Shown in pieces: positions 1 through 9,575 of a DNA stretch of 64,000 nucleotides. Both the position numbers and the translations under genes were made by a program. The notes under the pieces were generated by a model that was not told the origin of the DNA, searched no databases, and saw only the letters and a program-made list of their open reading frames with translations. How positions within the stretch are numbered: position 1 is the stretch's first letter; each line of letters opens with the position of its first letter. Source of the DNA: Semisulcospira habei (lineage: Eukaryota; Mollusca; Gastropoda; Semisulcospiridae); assembly GCA_036245525.1 (NCBI GenBank), contig BTPG01000003.1:154540234-154604233 (forward strand), read 5' to 3'.

Positions 1-205
1 CCTTTTCTGAGCGCAGAAATCCGGCCCGTCAATCTTGACCGAACTGAACTGAACCGGGCTGAACTGAAACTTGCCACGCCAAAGAGACCCGGGTGTGAAT
101 TGAGTATGGGTCTTTTCAGGGCGCAGAGATCCCATCAGTCTTGACCAAAATGCACTGAACGGCCGGGCTGAACTCAAGCTTGCCACGCCAAAGAGACCCC
201 AGATC
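1..205. repeat. two-copy tandem repeat, about 105 bp unit
   Basis: Two imperfect copies (about 1-92 and 110-200) share 'GCGCAGAAATCC', 'GGGCTGAACT' and end in 'CTTGCCACGCCAAAGAGACC'. The AACTGAACTG motif recurs at 35061-35085 in a LINE-tail-like setting, so this may be the tail of a retroposon. No coding signal. Confidence 0.6.
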
Positions 206-563
206 AAGAGTGGCTTGTTACACTGGTATTGTGGCTCATCAGATCGTTAGTGATCTCGGCATCTAGATTTGTGCGCACTTGTTAGATAAGGTAACAGGAC
301 GGACGTCCAAGGCCGCAACTGATATGTTATCTAGCTCATTAGCACTTCAAGGAACCCGGTAATCTTTTTAAAAACACATGCGTTTGTGCAAACAATTATG
401 TGATTAAAAAAAAAAAAAAAAGAAACATAGACTGACTGAGGTCAGTTTTTTTCATGGCAGGGGTGTAATTTGTAACCAGTTTAAATGTTGTTATCTGACC
501 GAAATAGACATGCGTAACCCTGCACAGACCACACACTGACACGACTTATGTCTTAGCACCTGA
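206..563. other. no gene seen
   Basis: Unique-looking AT-rich sequence with an A-run at 405-421. I see no ORF with family resemblance and no structured repeat. Confidence 0.5.
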
Positions 564-759
564 TTAAGCCCTTCACTGCCGATAAAAACGTGTACACAAT
601 CCAGCTGCAAGAGACATAGATCCTCATGAGCCCCCGCGACTGCGGGGGCTCATGAGGATCTATGCCTCTTGCTGAGACCATGTTTCTTGGACGGTGTTTG
701 CTTTTCAGATCTCAGAAACAAAAATGTATGTACAGTGTACCGTGGCAGGGTAGGGTTAA
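564..759. mobile_element. F2 palindromic MITE, TTAA-flanked
   Basis: TTAA at 564-567 and 756-759 bracket GCCCTTCACTGCC on the left and GGCAGGGTAGGG on the right. Inside, 607-672 is a near-perfect hairpin whose arm reads GAGACATAGATCCTCATGAG with a GC-rich tip. TTAA plus CCC/GGG ends are typical of piggyBac-type elements. There is no transposase; it is non-autonomous. Confidence 0.75.
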
Positions 760-949
760 AACCTGGTTTGAGCAATTAAACCGCCTTTTCTGCAAGTCTT
801 GAAAAAAAAGAAGAAGAAAGGCAAAGCCCTTATGGCTCACGTGTATGACCGATCCACACATGTCTGACAATAAGTAAAAGGATGGCTTCTGCACTAACAA
901 AATCCATGTTTTCGGTAAATTTAATCAGTTTTCACACATCTGTGAAACC

Positions 950-1870
950 CCCGTTATCCTTGACCTTTGCGATGAGTCGACTAAATTAGGATACATAGGA
1001 AGGTCTTATCATCAGCTACCTGTGTGCCAAATGTGATTGAAAAGAATAACTACAATTATTGGCATTTTATGCCCATTTGTCGACCTCTTGTAACCCTTGA
1101 CCTTTTCCGAGAGGTCATCCAAATTAGTATGCATAGATAGGTCTTACCATCAGGTATTTATGCAGCAAGTTTGGGTTTGAAGTTGTAAACAGTAATTGAG
1201 AAAAAAAAATTATTGTCAAAATATGGCTGTTTTTTACATGTTCCTGAGCTCTTGTGACCCTTGACCTTTCAGAGGGGTCATCCAAATTAATATGCACAGA
1301 TAGGTCTTATCATCAGGTGTCTCTGTAGCAAGTTCGTGTTTGAAGTTGTGAATAGTATTTGAAAAAAAAACACCAATCTTTTGTCAAAATATGGCGATTT
1401 TGGACCTATTTCTTGAGCTCTTGTGACCCTTGACCTTTCTGACGAATCAACCAAATTAGTATGCATAGATAGGTCTTAACATCATGTATCTTTGTATCAA
1501 GTTTGGGTTTGAAGATGTGAATAGTATTTGAGAAAAAAACATCTTTTGTAAAATTATGGCTTTTGGAGACCTATTTCCCGAGCTCTTGTGACCCTTAACC
1601 TTTCCGAGGGATCAACCAAATTAGTGTGCCTATAAAGGTCTTACAATCAGGTATCTTTGTACCAAGTTTGGGTTTGAAGTTGTGAATAGTATTTGAGAAA
1701 AAAATAAATTATGTCCAAAAATAGCAATTTTTGATATCTTTCCTGATCCCCTGTGACCTTGACCTTTGTGAGAGGTCACTGAAATTGGTATGTTTTGAAA
1801 GGTCTTGCCACAAAGTATCCTTGGGCCAAGTTTGAAGACTGTGGCTTGATTAGTCTCCGAGAAAATGCCA
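950..1870. repeat. 165-bp satellite array, about 6 units
   Basis: Units recur near 955, 1090, 1255, 1422, 1587 and 1752, each with 'TGACCCTTGACCTTTC', a 'GGTCATCCAAATTAGTATGC'-like block and 'AGGTCTTAYCATCAGGTAT'. Most spacings are 165-167 bp; the first is about 134 bp. The last unit passes into a distinct end (1745-1975) that matches, in reverse complement, the repeat inside the recombinase intron at 39995-40180. Confidence 0.85.
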
Positions 1871-1980
1871 ATGTTAAAGTTTACCACGGACGCCGACGGA
1901 CGACGGCGGACACTGAGTGGACGGACGACCACTGGCCCAGAACATAGACTTACTTTTGCTTCGCAGGTGAGCACAAAAAG
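1745..1980 (+). repeat. satellite end unit with GGACGGACG motif
   Basis: The segment runs from 'GTGACCTTGACCTTTGTGAG' through 'GACGCCGACGGACGACGG' to 'GCTTCGCAGGTGAGCACAAA'. Its reverse complement is present at about 39995-40180, so this is a dispersed element and not only a local array. Confidence 0.7.
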
Positions 1981-2085
1981 GTCTACAAGGACATGTCCTC
2001 TCCCAAAAGAAGATTGGAAGGGCAAACAGTGTCACTTGTTATACAAAACCACCTACAGCCACCTAAATGATGGTCGTCAATGACA

Positions 2086-2206
2086 GCCCAAGGCACAAAA
2101 GGCCATCGGGCCGATGTCGGCAGCCCGGTTGGCCCGCGCACGACTGATCGTGCGCGGGCCAACGGCGGCCTGGACGTCGGCATGATGACCTTTTGCGCAC
2201 TGGGAG
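2086..2206. mobile_element. F3 palindromic element
   Basis: Ends 'CCCAAGGCACAAAAGG' and 'CCTTTTGCGCACTGGG' are inverted. The centre is an inverted GGCCCGCGCACG pair. Other copies lie at 9446, 28672, 29598, 31142, 47456 and 48740. No clear target duplication. Confidence 0.7.
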
Positions 2207-2730
2207 GCGATCCGGCTCTCAATTACTCAGGCGGAGTAATAAGGATGGCGGCGGTAGCTCAGAAAGTTGTGTTGTAATGTCTATTGCAACTTTGGGTGAA
2301 GTCGGCCAATCAGTGGCTTTGTTCCTCAGTGCTGCTGGAGATGGCGGCGGCTCCGCGGCCGGCACTCACTGACGATACAGTTTACTCAGATGCGCCTAAC
2401 CGGCGAATCTCAAGTTCTTGCAGTTTGACTGAACTACCCTTAACGCGGATCATGGCCACTGGATCCAACTGTCCCCAAGTATGAATCTGATAACCCTTTG
2501 ACCGTCGGTAGCGGGATCAGTGTCGAGGATGATTCTTACACGGCCGCCGGCCGGCAATCATCGCCGCGACAAAAAGCCGCCGCTCCGTATGCGGGACAGC
2601 GAAGGGCCGCTGGTTCCAGTCAACTCAGTCATTCCGAGACGTGCTGCATACGGATACTGACACGGGTTTTATTTTTTTAATGTTCAGTCTTGTTGTGTTA
2701 TTAGTAATACAAATCAACTCCAAGGGCACG
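2207..2730. other. GC-rich unassigned stretch
   Basis: CpG-rich with 'GGCCAATCAG' near 2305 and several short open frames. None resembles a known family. It could be a promoter or a 5' exon of an unseen gene, but nothing here decides that. Confidence 0.3.
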
Positions 2731-2932
2731 TTTAATCCCTTCACTGCGGGTGGCCACAAGTTGTATTTTTTAAAACTGAATCCTTTATTGTAACATGAGT
2801 CGAGTTTTCTCCCTTGATCCCTAGGCATCATGGGTAAAGGTCGTGGCCGGGTAAAGTCAGACAGGTCATCCGTACAGACTCCATTGAACGCGATGGGTTC
2901 GTCCGAGGAACAGAGACACAAATTAGGCTCAG

Positions 2933-2995
2933 CAAGAGGCACAGAACATCATGAGCCCCCGCAGCTGCGAGGGCTCATGAGGTTCTATGCATCTT
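2933..2995. mobile_element. F2 hairpin, diverged
   Basis: Hairpin with arms 'AAGAGGCACAGAACATCATG' and its complement around a GCCCCCGCAGCTGCGAGGGC tip. A TTAA followed by CCCTTCACTGC at 2732 may be an outer end, but the spacing is longer than in the 564-759 copy. Confidence 0.65.
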
Positions 2996-3176
2996 AGTCT
3001 TTTACTACAGTTGAATGGCATTCACTTTATCTTGGCGCAAATTATTTGACACTAATGACAACCTGTTCAGAAAGTTTGAAGGCGCAGCTGTAAAATTTCT
3101 GCATGCAAATTTACGCAGGTGTAATTAGACATCAGGACAGCGGCCTCACGTGACACGTGGTAATGACAGTTTTACA

Positions 3177-3226
3177 GTTAGTTATTGGGGTTTAACGCCG
3201 AGCAGGCGACTAAAGCCGTCTCAGGG
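3177..3226 (-). mobile_element. 50-bp SINE 3'-tail insertion with 10-bp TSD
   Basis: The 50-bp insert carries, on the minus strand, 'GCCTGCTCGGCGTTAAACCC'-type sequence. It is flanked by exact direct repeats CAGTTTTACA at 3167-3176 and 3227-3236. This is a severely 5'-truncated SINE/LINE tail. The same tail occurs at 52153-52204. Confidence 0.8.
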
Positions 3227-3285
3227 CAGTTTTACAAGTCATGACTTGGGTGAAGTTAACTCATTCGAGATGAGTCATAAATTGC

Positions 3286-3364
3286 GTGAAGTTAACTCAT
3301 TCGAGATACTGACTCGGCTGTTAAGCCGCGTACCCAGATGTCGTTCGTCTCGAATGAGTTAACG
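3286..3364. mobile_element. small TTAA-ended inverted repeat
   Basis: TTAACTCATTCGAGA on the left is inverted as TCTCGAATGAGTTAA on the right. The left arm is also duplicated at about 3250-3270. It resembles F1 outer ends (TTAACTCATTCTACC) without the F1 hairpin. Confidence 0.55.
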
Positions 3365-3414
3365 TAACACAATTAACTGCGTAGAAACCGAAAAGGGGGC
3401 AGTGGGTTGTGGTG

Positions 3415-3470
3415 GGGGGGGGGGGGGGGCGGAGGAGGGGGGGGGGGGCCTGAGAGGCGGGGGGAGACTG
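3415..3470. repeat. G-rich run
   Basis: Multiple poly-G tracts of 8 or more separated by short spacers. Low complexity with G-quadruplex potential on the plus strand. Confidence 0.7.
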
Positions 3471-3564
3471 ACTTTCGGCTGCTGGCTTGTGTGCAACACT
3501 CGGTACAACGAATAACAATTAAAGTGAATCATAGCAAACTGACAAGAAATCACCAAAGAATATT

Positions 3565-4207
3565 TTAAGATTTATTCTTTTTATTTTAAATGTATGCCAC
3601 GTAGATTTGGATATAAAAGAAAAAAAGCATACCGATGTAAAAAAATAAAATAAGACAAAGATTGTGACGTTAAAAGAAATAATGTATAGCTGGAATCGTT
3701 TTACTTTTATTTTAACTGTTCTAAAATTAGTGTAAAAAAAGAAATCCAGGTTATATACATGGGTTGCAACAAAACTGTTGGTCTACAAAGAGAACATTAC
3801 ACTAACGAACAAAAGAAATGCGACATCATTCGATTTCAGTGTTTCCGATGATTCGAATGATGTCTAACTTCCTTTGTTCATCATTATATTTAGACTACGA
3901 AAAGGTTCCATAAAAAAAAAAAAAATTTAAAAAGACTAAACGTGTGTAAACTACAATGTGTAAGCAAAAAGAGTATAACAATGTGTGCTGTTCTGTGACG
4001 TTTGACCATACGGCTCCAAGCCCGTAAGGTCCATACCAGCGTACACCAATAGAAAAAAAATGCGCGTAAAAAAAGTATACAAAATGTGTAAAGAACTCAA
4101 TAATATCATTTTTTCCTCAGCTGTCTTTTTCTTACGATCTTGTTCGTGTCACGCGGGGCTGTACAAGAAGATCTGCCAAACATGACCTTCTGCAAATCGA
4201 TGACCGC
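3565..4207 (-). other. probable 3' UTR of the SPA17-like gene
   Basis: AT-rich sequence downstream (minus strand) of the stop at 4210-4208. Minus-strand AATAAA occurs near 3712-3706 and 3575-3569 and either could end the transcript. A short inverted repeat containing 'AATGATGTC' lies at about 3815-3870. The extent is inferred, not shown. Confidence 0.35.
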
Positions 4208-5658
4208 TTACTTCATGTGCTCACTGCTCTCCTCGGTGGTGTCCTCGGTTGTCTCCTCCTCAGCGCCCCCTGCGAGGCTGCGGGAGCTTGTCGTCGCTGT
4301 CGTAACGGTGGTGACGGTGGTGGTGTTGGAGGCAGCAAGGGCAGCGGCTTCCTCCTTAACTCGTTTCAGTTCATCGCGCACATGCGCGCCGCGGTACCCT
4401 GCCTGCAGACAAAACGGGCCGGAGAGGAACCGTTTATCTCATTCTACCCCAGACACACCACAGCAAGATAAGGATCGACCATGATAGTTCAAGGGTGATG
4501 CCAGAATAGCTTGGCGCCTATGGGCGCCAAGCTATTCTGACATCACCCTTGAACTATCATGGTTGATCTGTGTCCTGCACTAGAGTGCTGTCTTCAGAGG
4601 AAAACGGCAAAATTTGAGGATTTCGGTGATGGGGTAGAATGAGTTATAGTTTAACTCATGCCATACATTCGGACGCACTACAACCGGATTCGCGGCACAA
4701 CACACACAATAAAAGCCGAGCGGTATCGAACGCTGCGCGTCAGGTCTCTAATGTGTTTAACCTCGCATTGCAGACTAAACCCATAGAGTGTGCTCGGCAT
4801 TAAACCGGGCTTTCATTGCCAAAACACGAGGAGTCGAACTGACCGAATTGCAAGAGGCATAGATCCTCATGTGCCCTCGTAACTGCGGGGGCTCGCGAGA
4901 ATCTACTCAGTCCCCCTGCCGACCTCACTTTGTCAGTATCCATGCTTCTTGGACGAGTGAGCGTCTTCGGCGTTTATAAGCCATGGCGCCATTAACCCTG
5001 TCACAGCCGAGGAAAAGTGTACACGATCCAGTTGCAAGAGACACAGATCCTCATGAGCCACCGCGCCTGCGGGGGCTCGAGGATCTACGTCTCTTGCTGA
5101 GGCCAATGTGTACCCATGTTCCTTGGACGTTTGTGGCTATTGGACATTAAATGAACTAAGATTTCAGAAACACAGATATGCGTCCTGTGGCAAGGGAGGG
5201 GTTAACCCAATTAGGCTCTCGACGCTCTACAGCAGAAGACGGATCGAGCATGATAATTCAAGGGTAGCGCCAGATTAGCATGGCGCCTCAGTGATGGCGC
5301 CATTATGATCCTTAAGATCTCTATTCGGTCGGTGACGGACCTGTATGACTGTGGCGGCGCTGGCGGCCTGCGTCGGTGTCGGCGGGTACTTTTTCGACGG
5401 CCCGTTCCCGTACTCGGCGTCAGGCTTCTCTTGCCTTAAGGCCCAATTGTTGTAGGTCCGGTCCTCCAGCCTGGCCCCATGCACCGCCAAGTCGTGACCG
5501 GTTTCTGTGCGCACTTTCAGCATGTTCTCAAAGTAGGTCATGCCAAACTCGAAAATGTCGTTGGGCTGGTGGCGCAGAATCTCCCTGGCAAAGGCCTCTA
5601 GAACGTTTTGGAATCCTTTCGGCACACGCAGCTTTGTACTAGAGAAGGGTACAGCCAT
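4208..5658 (-). CDS. SPA17: SPA17-like protein (RIIa domain + IQ motif), two exons
   Basis: This gene joins exon 1 (5658-5341, 106 aa) to exon 2 (4402-4208, 64 aa plus TAA). The start is the ATG at 5658-5656, in good context (A at -3, G at +4). Residues 1-50 read MAVPFSSTKLRVPKGFQ... then LEAFAREILRHQPNDI and a YFENML segment, the RIIa dimerization/docking fold of sperm autoantigenic protein 17 and relatives that bind AKAPs. LEDRTYNN near residue 65 is a further SPA17 hallmark. The IQ motif is completed only by splicing: exon 1 ends ...AATVIQ and exon 2 begins AGYRGAHVRDELKR, giving IQxxxRGxxxR for calmodulin or RIIa-type partners. Donor CAG|GTCCGT is weak; acceptor CTGCAG| is good; phase 0 at both. 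The C-terminus is Thr/Glu-rich and acidic. Total 170 aa versus about 150 in mammals. Expected role: cilium or sperm-flagellum scaffold. Splicing itself is inferred. Confidence 0.88.
4434..4647. mobile_element. F1 palindromic MITE, TTAT-flanked
   Basis: TTAT at 4434-4437 and 4644-4647 flank CTCATTCTACCCC and GGGGTAGAATGAG. The core is a long hairpin with arm GATCGACCATGATAGTTCAA and tip TTGGCGCC. The four-base flank TTAT, not TTAA, matters for the target-site rule. Confidence 0.85.
4850..4908. mobile_element. F2 hairpin, degenerate
   Basis: Arm 'CAAGAGGCATAGATCCTCAT' with an imperfect second arm; the tip reads GTGCCCTCGTAACTGCGGGGGC. Outer ends are not clear. Confidence 0.6.
4992..5205. mobile_element. 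F2 palindromic MITE, TTAA-flanked
   Basis: TTAA at 4992-4995 and 5202-5205. The left end is CCCTGTCACAGCCG and the right end GTGGCAAGGGAGGGG. The hairpin is 5034-5097. It is 214 bp long and collinear with the copy at 564-759. Confidence 0.78.
5212..5302. mobile_element. F1 half-element
   Basis: Only one hairpin arm is kept (GGATCGAGCATGATAATTCA then AAGGGTAGCGCCAGATTAGC) with a short GGCGCC tip. The second arm is missing. It lies in the SPA17-like intron beside the exon 1 donor. Confidence 0.6.
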
Positions 5659-5774
5659 GTTTGCTTTGGGTTTGTTTTTGTTTTTTTTTCCGGCCTTCGG
5701 GCAGTTTGTCAAGTCAGAATGAGTTGTGCGAAGTTTCCGATCTTTCGATAAGACGGAATCTGCAGTCCGAACAG

Positions 5775-5861
5775 CCAATCAGTCAATGAGTCAAATAGAG
5801 CAATGATGACCATGACGTCATATTGTCGGCAAATCCATTGCGTCATTGTGTGGTGACGTCT
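5775..5861 (-). promoter_or_regulatory. CRE and inverted CCAAT upstream of the SPA17-like gene
   Basis: A full palindromic CRE, TGACGTCA, is at 5813-5820, a half-type TGACGTCT at 5854-5861, and CCAAT (inverted relative to the gene) at 5775-5779. They lie 120-200 bp upstream of the ATG. CREs in compact promoters are common in spermatid genes, which fits a SPA17-like product. Function is inferred. Confidence 0.5.
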
Positions 5862-5965
5862 TCAGTGGACACACATCTCACTCAGACGCACGAGCTTACT
5901 CGGTCTGGATCATGAGGGTTCCTGGTGTCTCATAGGGCAGTGTTTATTGGTGTTGTGCCCCCTTG

Positions 5966-6250
5966 AATGCCGAGAAGAACCCAACGGAGAAAGAAACACG
6001 ATTATAAAAAACAGTTACAACACAATTTATTAATATTTTTCACTGAAATCAGACAAACAAACAACTATTTCGGGCAAATGCCCTTTTTCAAAATAGACAA
6101 ACAAACAGATACAGATCTAATATAAATATAAATACAAATATTAATAAATTGTGTTGTAACTGTCTTTTCTAAACGTGTTTCTTTCTCCTTTGGGTTCTTC
6201 TCTGCATTGTACACGCTTGGCAGTCACCTTTTTGGTCTGGATTTCCCTTG
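5966..6250. mobile_element. F7 inverted-repeat element
   Basis: Left end AGAAGAACCCAACGGAGAAA and right end TTTCTCCTTTGGGTTCTTCT are inverted. Inner arms 'CAGTTACAACACAATTTATT' and complement follow, with AAATAGACAAACAAACAG in the loop. The right flank 'TACACGCTTGGCAGTCACC' recurs next to other F7 copies at 43935, 47309 and 62327. Confidence 0.72.
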
Positions 6251-6333
6251 AAAGCCGCGATGAAAAGAATACTTTTGATGTGATTGTGGACACTGCCATC
6301 TGACATGATGATTGAACTATACAAGAACTATGT

Positions 6334-6352
6334 ATTATTATTATTATTATTA
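6334..6352. repeat. (TTA)n microsatellite
   Basis: Six TTA units, possibly the tail of an unrecognised retroposon. Confidence 0.7.
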
Positions 6353-6442
6353 ATTTCTCAGCGTTTGGTCATAGTTTTGTTAATCAGGTTAAGTTTTTTT
6401 TTTGTAGCATGAACGGTTGTGTGTCAGTGTTTGTTTGTGTGT

Positions 6443-6443
<1 letters not shown>

Positions 6444-6529
<86 letters not shown>
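6444..6529. repeat. (GT)n microsatellite
   Basis: About 43 uninterrupted GT dinucleotides. Confidence 0.98.
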
Positions 6530-6531
<2 letters not shown>

Positions 6532-6641
6532 CGTTGAGAGTGAGATGGCAGACATGGTAGTAAACTCTGGCTGCCATTGACGAACTTGGTGATTCAACTT
6601 TAACCCGTTTTGTGCCTAGAAACTTTGAACATCACCTAACT

Positions 6642-6707
6642 GCAAGAGGTATAGATCCTCATGAGCCCCCGCAGTTGCGGGGGCTCATGAGGATCTATGC
6701 CTCTTGC
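6642..6707. mobile_element. F2 hairpin, near-perfect
   Basis: Arms GCAAGAGGTATAGATCCTCA and complement around GCCCCCGCAGTTGCGGGGGC. TTAACCC at 6600 is a likely left end; no right end is identified. Confidence 0.75.
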
Positions 6708-7006
6708 TGACACTGACTTTGAATCCATGTTCTTGTCACAGCTAGGACTTGAATGTTGAATTAACGAATTGCCGGCAGAAACACCGGCGTAGCAACTGAT
6801 CTGCGTCTGCTGGTACTGGACGGGTTTTGTAACTTGAAACCGACACACCACCCTGCCACGACACTGCATATGATGACGATATGAATCAACCAGCATCACG
6901 GTGTCGCTTGTCCCGGCAGTCAGTGCCAGAACTGAGAGGCTTGGCGCCTCTGGAAGCCACACTCAGTTGAACTGTCATGGTAGGGTCGACTGGTCACTCA
7001 TCATCA

Positions 7007-7564
7007 TCAGTCCCTTGCCCGAACTGGGCGTTGGGGGGACTGAAAGGCAGCAGCAACAGACAGTGCTCTCCACTGAGTTCTATTTTGGGCGGTGGCAAGC
7101 AAGTCTGGCATCTCGAGTTCGGTCCATTCTTTTATGTTTGCGACCCAACTCTTTCTCTGACGACCTCGCCGACGACTTCCTTCGAGAGTGCCTTGGAGGA
7201 TAGTCTTGGACAAGGTGTTGTGTCGGGTCACGTGGCCAAACCAAGCAAGCTTGCGCCGTTTCACGGTTGCCAGAAGGGGTTCATGTGGGCCCACCAGGGA
7301 AGTGACGATGCTCCGTACATATTCGTTGGTCTTGTGCTCGCGGTACGAGATGCGGAGCAACTTCCTCAGGCACTTGTTCTCAAAGGCCTGGATTTTCTTT
7401 TCTGAGTCTGCAAGCAGTGTCCAAGTCTCACAGCCGTAGAGTAGAATAGACACTACGAGGGACTTGTAAAGCCTGTACTTGATGGTGAAGCTGATGGAGT
7501 TACTTCGCCATATCCTGTCCAGCCTGGCCATTGCGGATGTTGCTGTACCTATCCTACTGGTCAC
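7007..7564 (-). pseudogene. LINE reverse transcriptase C-terminal fragment (RTE/jockey-like)
   Basis: An uninterrupted 185-codon frame reads ...RLYKSLVVSILLYGCETWTL, then NKCLRKLLRISYREHKTNEYVR, KRRKLAWFGHVTRHNTLSKT and GRQRKSWVANIKEWTELEMPDL. These are the post-catalytic 'YG.ETW' and 'FGH..R' blocks at the C-terminus of many animal non-LTR reverse transcriptases. The catalytic YADD/FADD core is absent, so this is a 5'-truncated insertion. The frame is intact, suggesting moderate age. Clade assignment is uncertain. Confidence 0.85.
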
Positions 7565-7699
7565 TAAGTGTCTCCAAAAACTGTAAAAGAAAATTTAGTA
7601 CTGACTCGGTGATTTCGACTGGCCTAAAACTCAGTGTGTTCAATAGACTGCTGCAGGACTATTAGATTTTAACGTCTCTTGGCACTAAAGTGATCAGAG

Positions 7700-8357
7700 A
7701 CGGTTGTTGTTAGTCGCAGACGATACTAAAATCTATAATGAATCGAGCAATAAAGACGTGTTGCAGTAATTTTTGGATCACTTGCAAGAGTGGTCCGACA
7801 CATGGGATTTGCATTTTAATGTAATGCAAGGTCTTGCATGTTGGAAGGAACAATCCTGAACATGATTACTTGATGAAAGTTAACAGTGACATTAAAAAGG
7901 TGGTGTCCCGTGAGGAGGAAAGAAACTTAGGTGTTGTTTTTGATAAAGTTCTATCTTTTGACCCCCATATTCAGAACTGTTTCAAAATGATAAGGCCAAC
8001 AACATGGTTGGAGTAGTCAAGAGAGCTTTAATTATTTGGATAAGGACATCTTAGTTTCCGGCAGTCTTCAAAGACTTTAAACGTGCATTCACCGTTATAA
8101 TATTTCGTTGTCAGTGACAGCTGCCTAGTGCATCCGTTATTAGTTTTATGGTACACCTATATCTTTCGTGTGTGTGAGCATTTCTTGTTGGTGTGTTCAC
8201 TCTGCTAAGCTTATTTTCCTTGTATATCGTGTTGCGTGAGTGTGTATATTTGGGAATATAATATGTGTTGTAGGATGCAAGGTCTATGTATGTTAGTATG
8301 TCATTTGTACGGCGCCTAGAGCTTTTCTATCGAAAGTATAGGCGCCTTAAAAATATA

Positions 8358-8402
<45 letters not shown>

Positions 8403-9015
8403 CTTTAGTAAACTGTATAAATCACTAGTCAGACCACATTTAGAATATGCAAACACTGTATGGTACCCAGGTTTAAAGAGACAATCAGTTGCACTCGAAA
8501 GGGTACAGAGACGAGCAACAAATTTGGTTAAAGAAAGTAGACTAATATGACTTACTTAGACAGACTCAAATACTTTGGACTACACTCCTTACATGGACGT
8601 AGAATACGTGGAGACTTAATCCAAGTTTTTAAAATTTATAATGGCATCGACGACCTAAATTGGAACGACTTTTTTGCAGCACCGTTTTGTGACAGAACCC
8701 GAAACTCTGAAGTGAAAATTTTTGAGCGGCATTGCAACACTAACAGGCGGATGTTTTGTTTTTCTAACACAGTTGCCATTGCTTGGAATGAGTTACCAGT
8801 TTCATTTTTTAAAAAAGTACCTAATACAAATTCTTTTAAAAACCAGCTGGACGAATTAACAAAATTTAAAGACTGAGATTTTCTATTGCTATGATGAATG
8901 ATTTATAGGAAAATTTGCATGCATAACAGATCCATAAGTAATTAAAGAAAGAAAGGACATTTGCAAAGGCCTCGCGGCCTAATTTGTCCTCGCACAATCT
9001 ACATACTACTACTAC
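7700..9015 (+). pseudogene. CR1-like LINE 3' part, with nested insertion
   Basis: The fragment starts at the reverse transcriptase palm motif ADDTKIYNESS near 7716, continues as HLQEWSDTWDLHFNV, NLGVVFDKVLSFDPHI, then (after the insertion at 8053-8400) LYKSLVRPHLEYANTVWYPG, LERVQRRATNLVKES and YLDRLKYFGLHSLHGRRIRGD, ending in ...LDELTKFKD at 8873. Several stops and frameshifts break it. The 3' UTR has a small hairpin (AAGGCCTCGCGGCCT) near 8966 and a (TAC)n tail at 9001-9019, as in CR1 elements. Non-functional. Confidence 0.88.
8053..8400 (+). mobile_element. 348-bp retroposon 3' end with (ATT)n tail, 5-bp TSD
   Basis: Inserted into the CR1 frame. ATCTT at 8048-8052 and 8401-8405 are exact direct repeats, and removing one copy plus the insert restores the CR1 reading. 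The tail 'GGCGCCTTAAAAATATACAT' followed by (TTA)n at 8362-8400 is typical of an L2/CR1-type 3' end with a stem (GGCGCC...GGCGCC). Confidence 0.8.
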
Positions 9016-9148
9016 TACTTATTGTTGCCGTTAAAACCGACCTCAGTAGATTCGGAGTCCATGCTTTAATATGAAGGAAAACCACGTCACTGATCGCGTT
9101 CTTGGATGCCTTTGGCCTGGATCGCCGGAGTGAAGGTCAGTGGAGTCT

Positions 9149-9352
9149 TTAACCCATTCAGCCCTGACGCACTACAGCAGGAGATGGATCGACCATGATA
9201 ATTCAGGGTAGGGCCAGATTAGCCTGGCACCGCCAAGCTAATCTGGCACTACCCTTGAATTATCATGGTCGATCCATCTCCTGCAACAGGTGCCTTATAG
9301 TCGTTAGATGACGCCTCCAAAATTTGGGAAATACGTGCGTCGGGTGAGTTAA
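9149..9352. mobile_element. F1 palindromic MITE, TTAA-flanked
   Basis: TTAA at 9149-9152 and 9349-9352; left CCCATTCAGCCC, right CGGGTGAG. The hairpin arm GATCGACCATGATAATTCAG is the AATTCA/AGATTAGC subfamily. Confidence 0.82.
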
Positions 9353-9445
9353 GCACGGCGCGGTGTGGCCTTTCGCTCGTCCGTGATCACATTTTGTGCC
9401 GAAGGACGTAAACCCTAATAGTTAGCGGCCTCTGAGTACTTGGCT

Positions 9446-9575
9446 CCACAGTCGTAACCCAGCAATGCACAAAAGGTCACTGATCGGGCGTTGGCCCGAC
9501 TGAACACGACCGGCGTGCGATCATATGGACAACGGCGGCCGATGTCGGCCCGATGGTCTTTGTCTTTGCGCATCG
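9446..9575. mobile_element. F3 element, diverged
   Basis: 'CCCAGCAATGCACAAAAGGT' at the left, GATGTCGGCCCGATGG at the right, with diverged GGCGTGCG centre. It matches F3 ends less well than the 2086 copy. Confidence 0.5.

Larger units (their letters stand above)
4403..5340 (-). other. intron of the SPA17-like gene, packed with MITEs
   Basis: The 938-bp intron holds F1 at 4434-4647, F2 at 4850-4908, F2 at 4992-5205 and half an F1 at 5212-5302. Without splicing, exon 1 would run on into F1 sequence and stop at 5275, adding about 22 residues that are MITE-derived. Confidence 0.75.

Noticed and set aside
607..672. Rho-independent terminators at the GC hairpins
   Set aside because: The window is eukaryotic and no T-run follows the hairpins.
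5659..5778. Longer N-terminus for the SPA17-like protein
   Set aside because: The upstream extension has no ATG (it would begin with TTG), and family members start at the conserved MxxPFS motif, where an ATG with good context exists.
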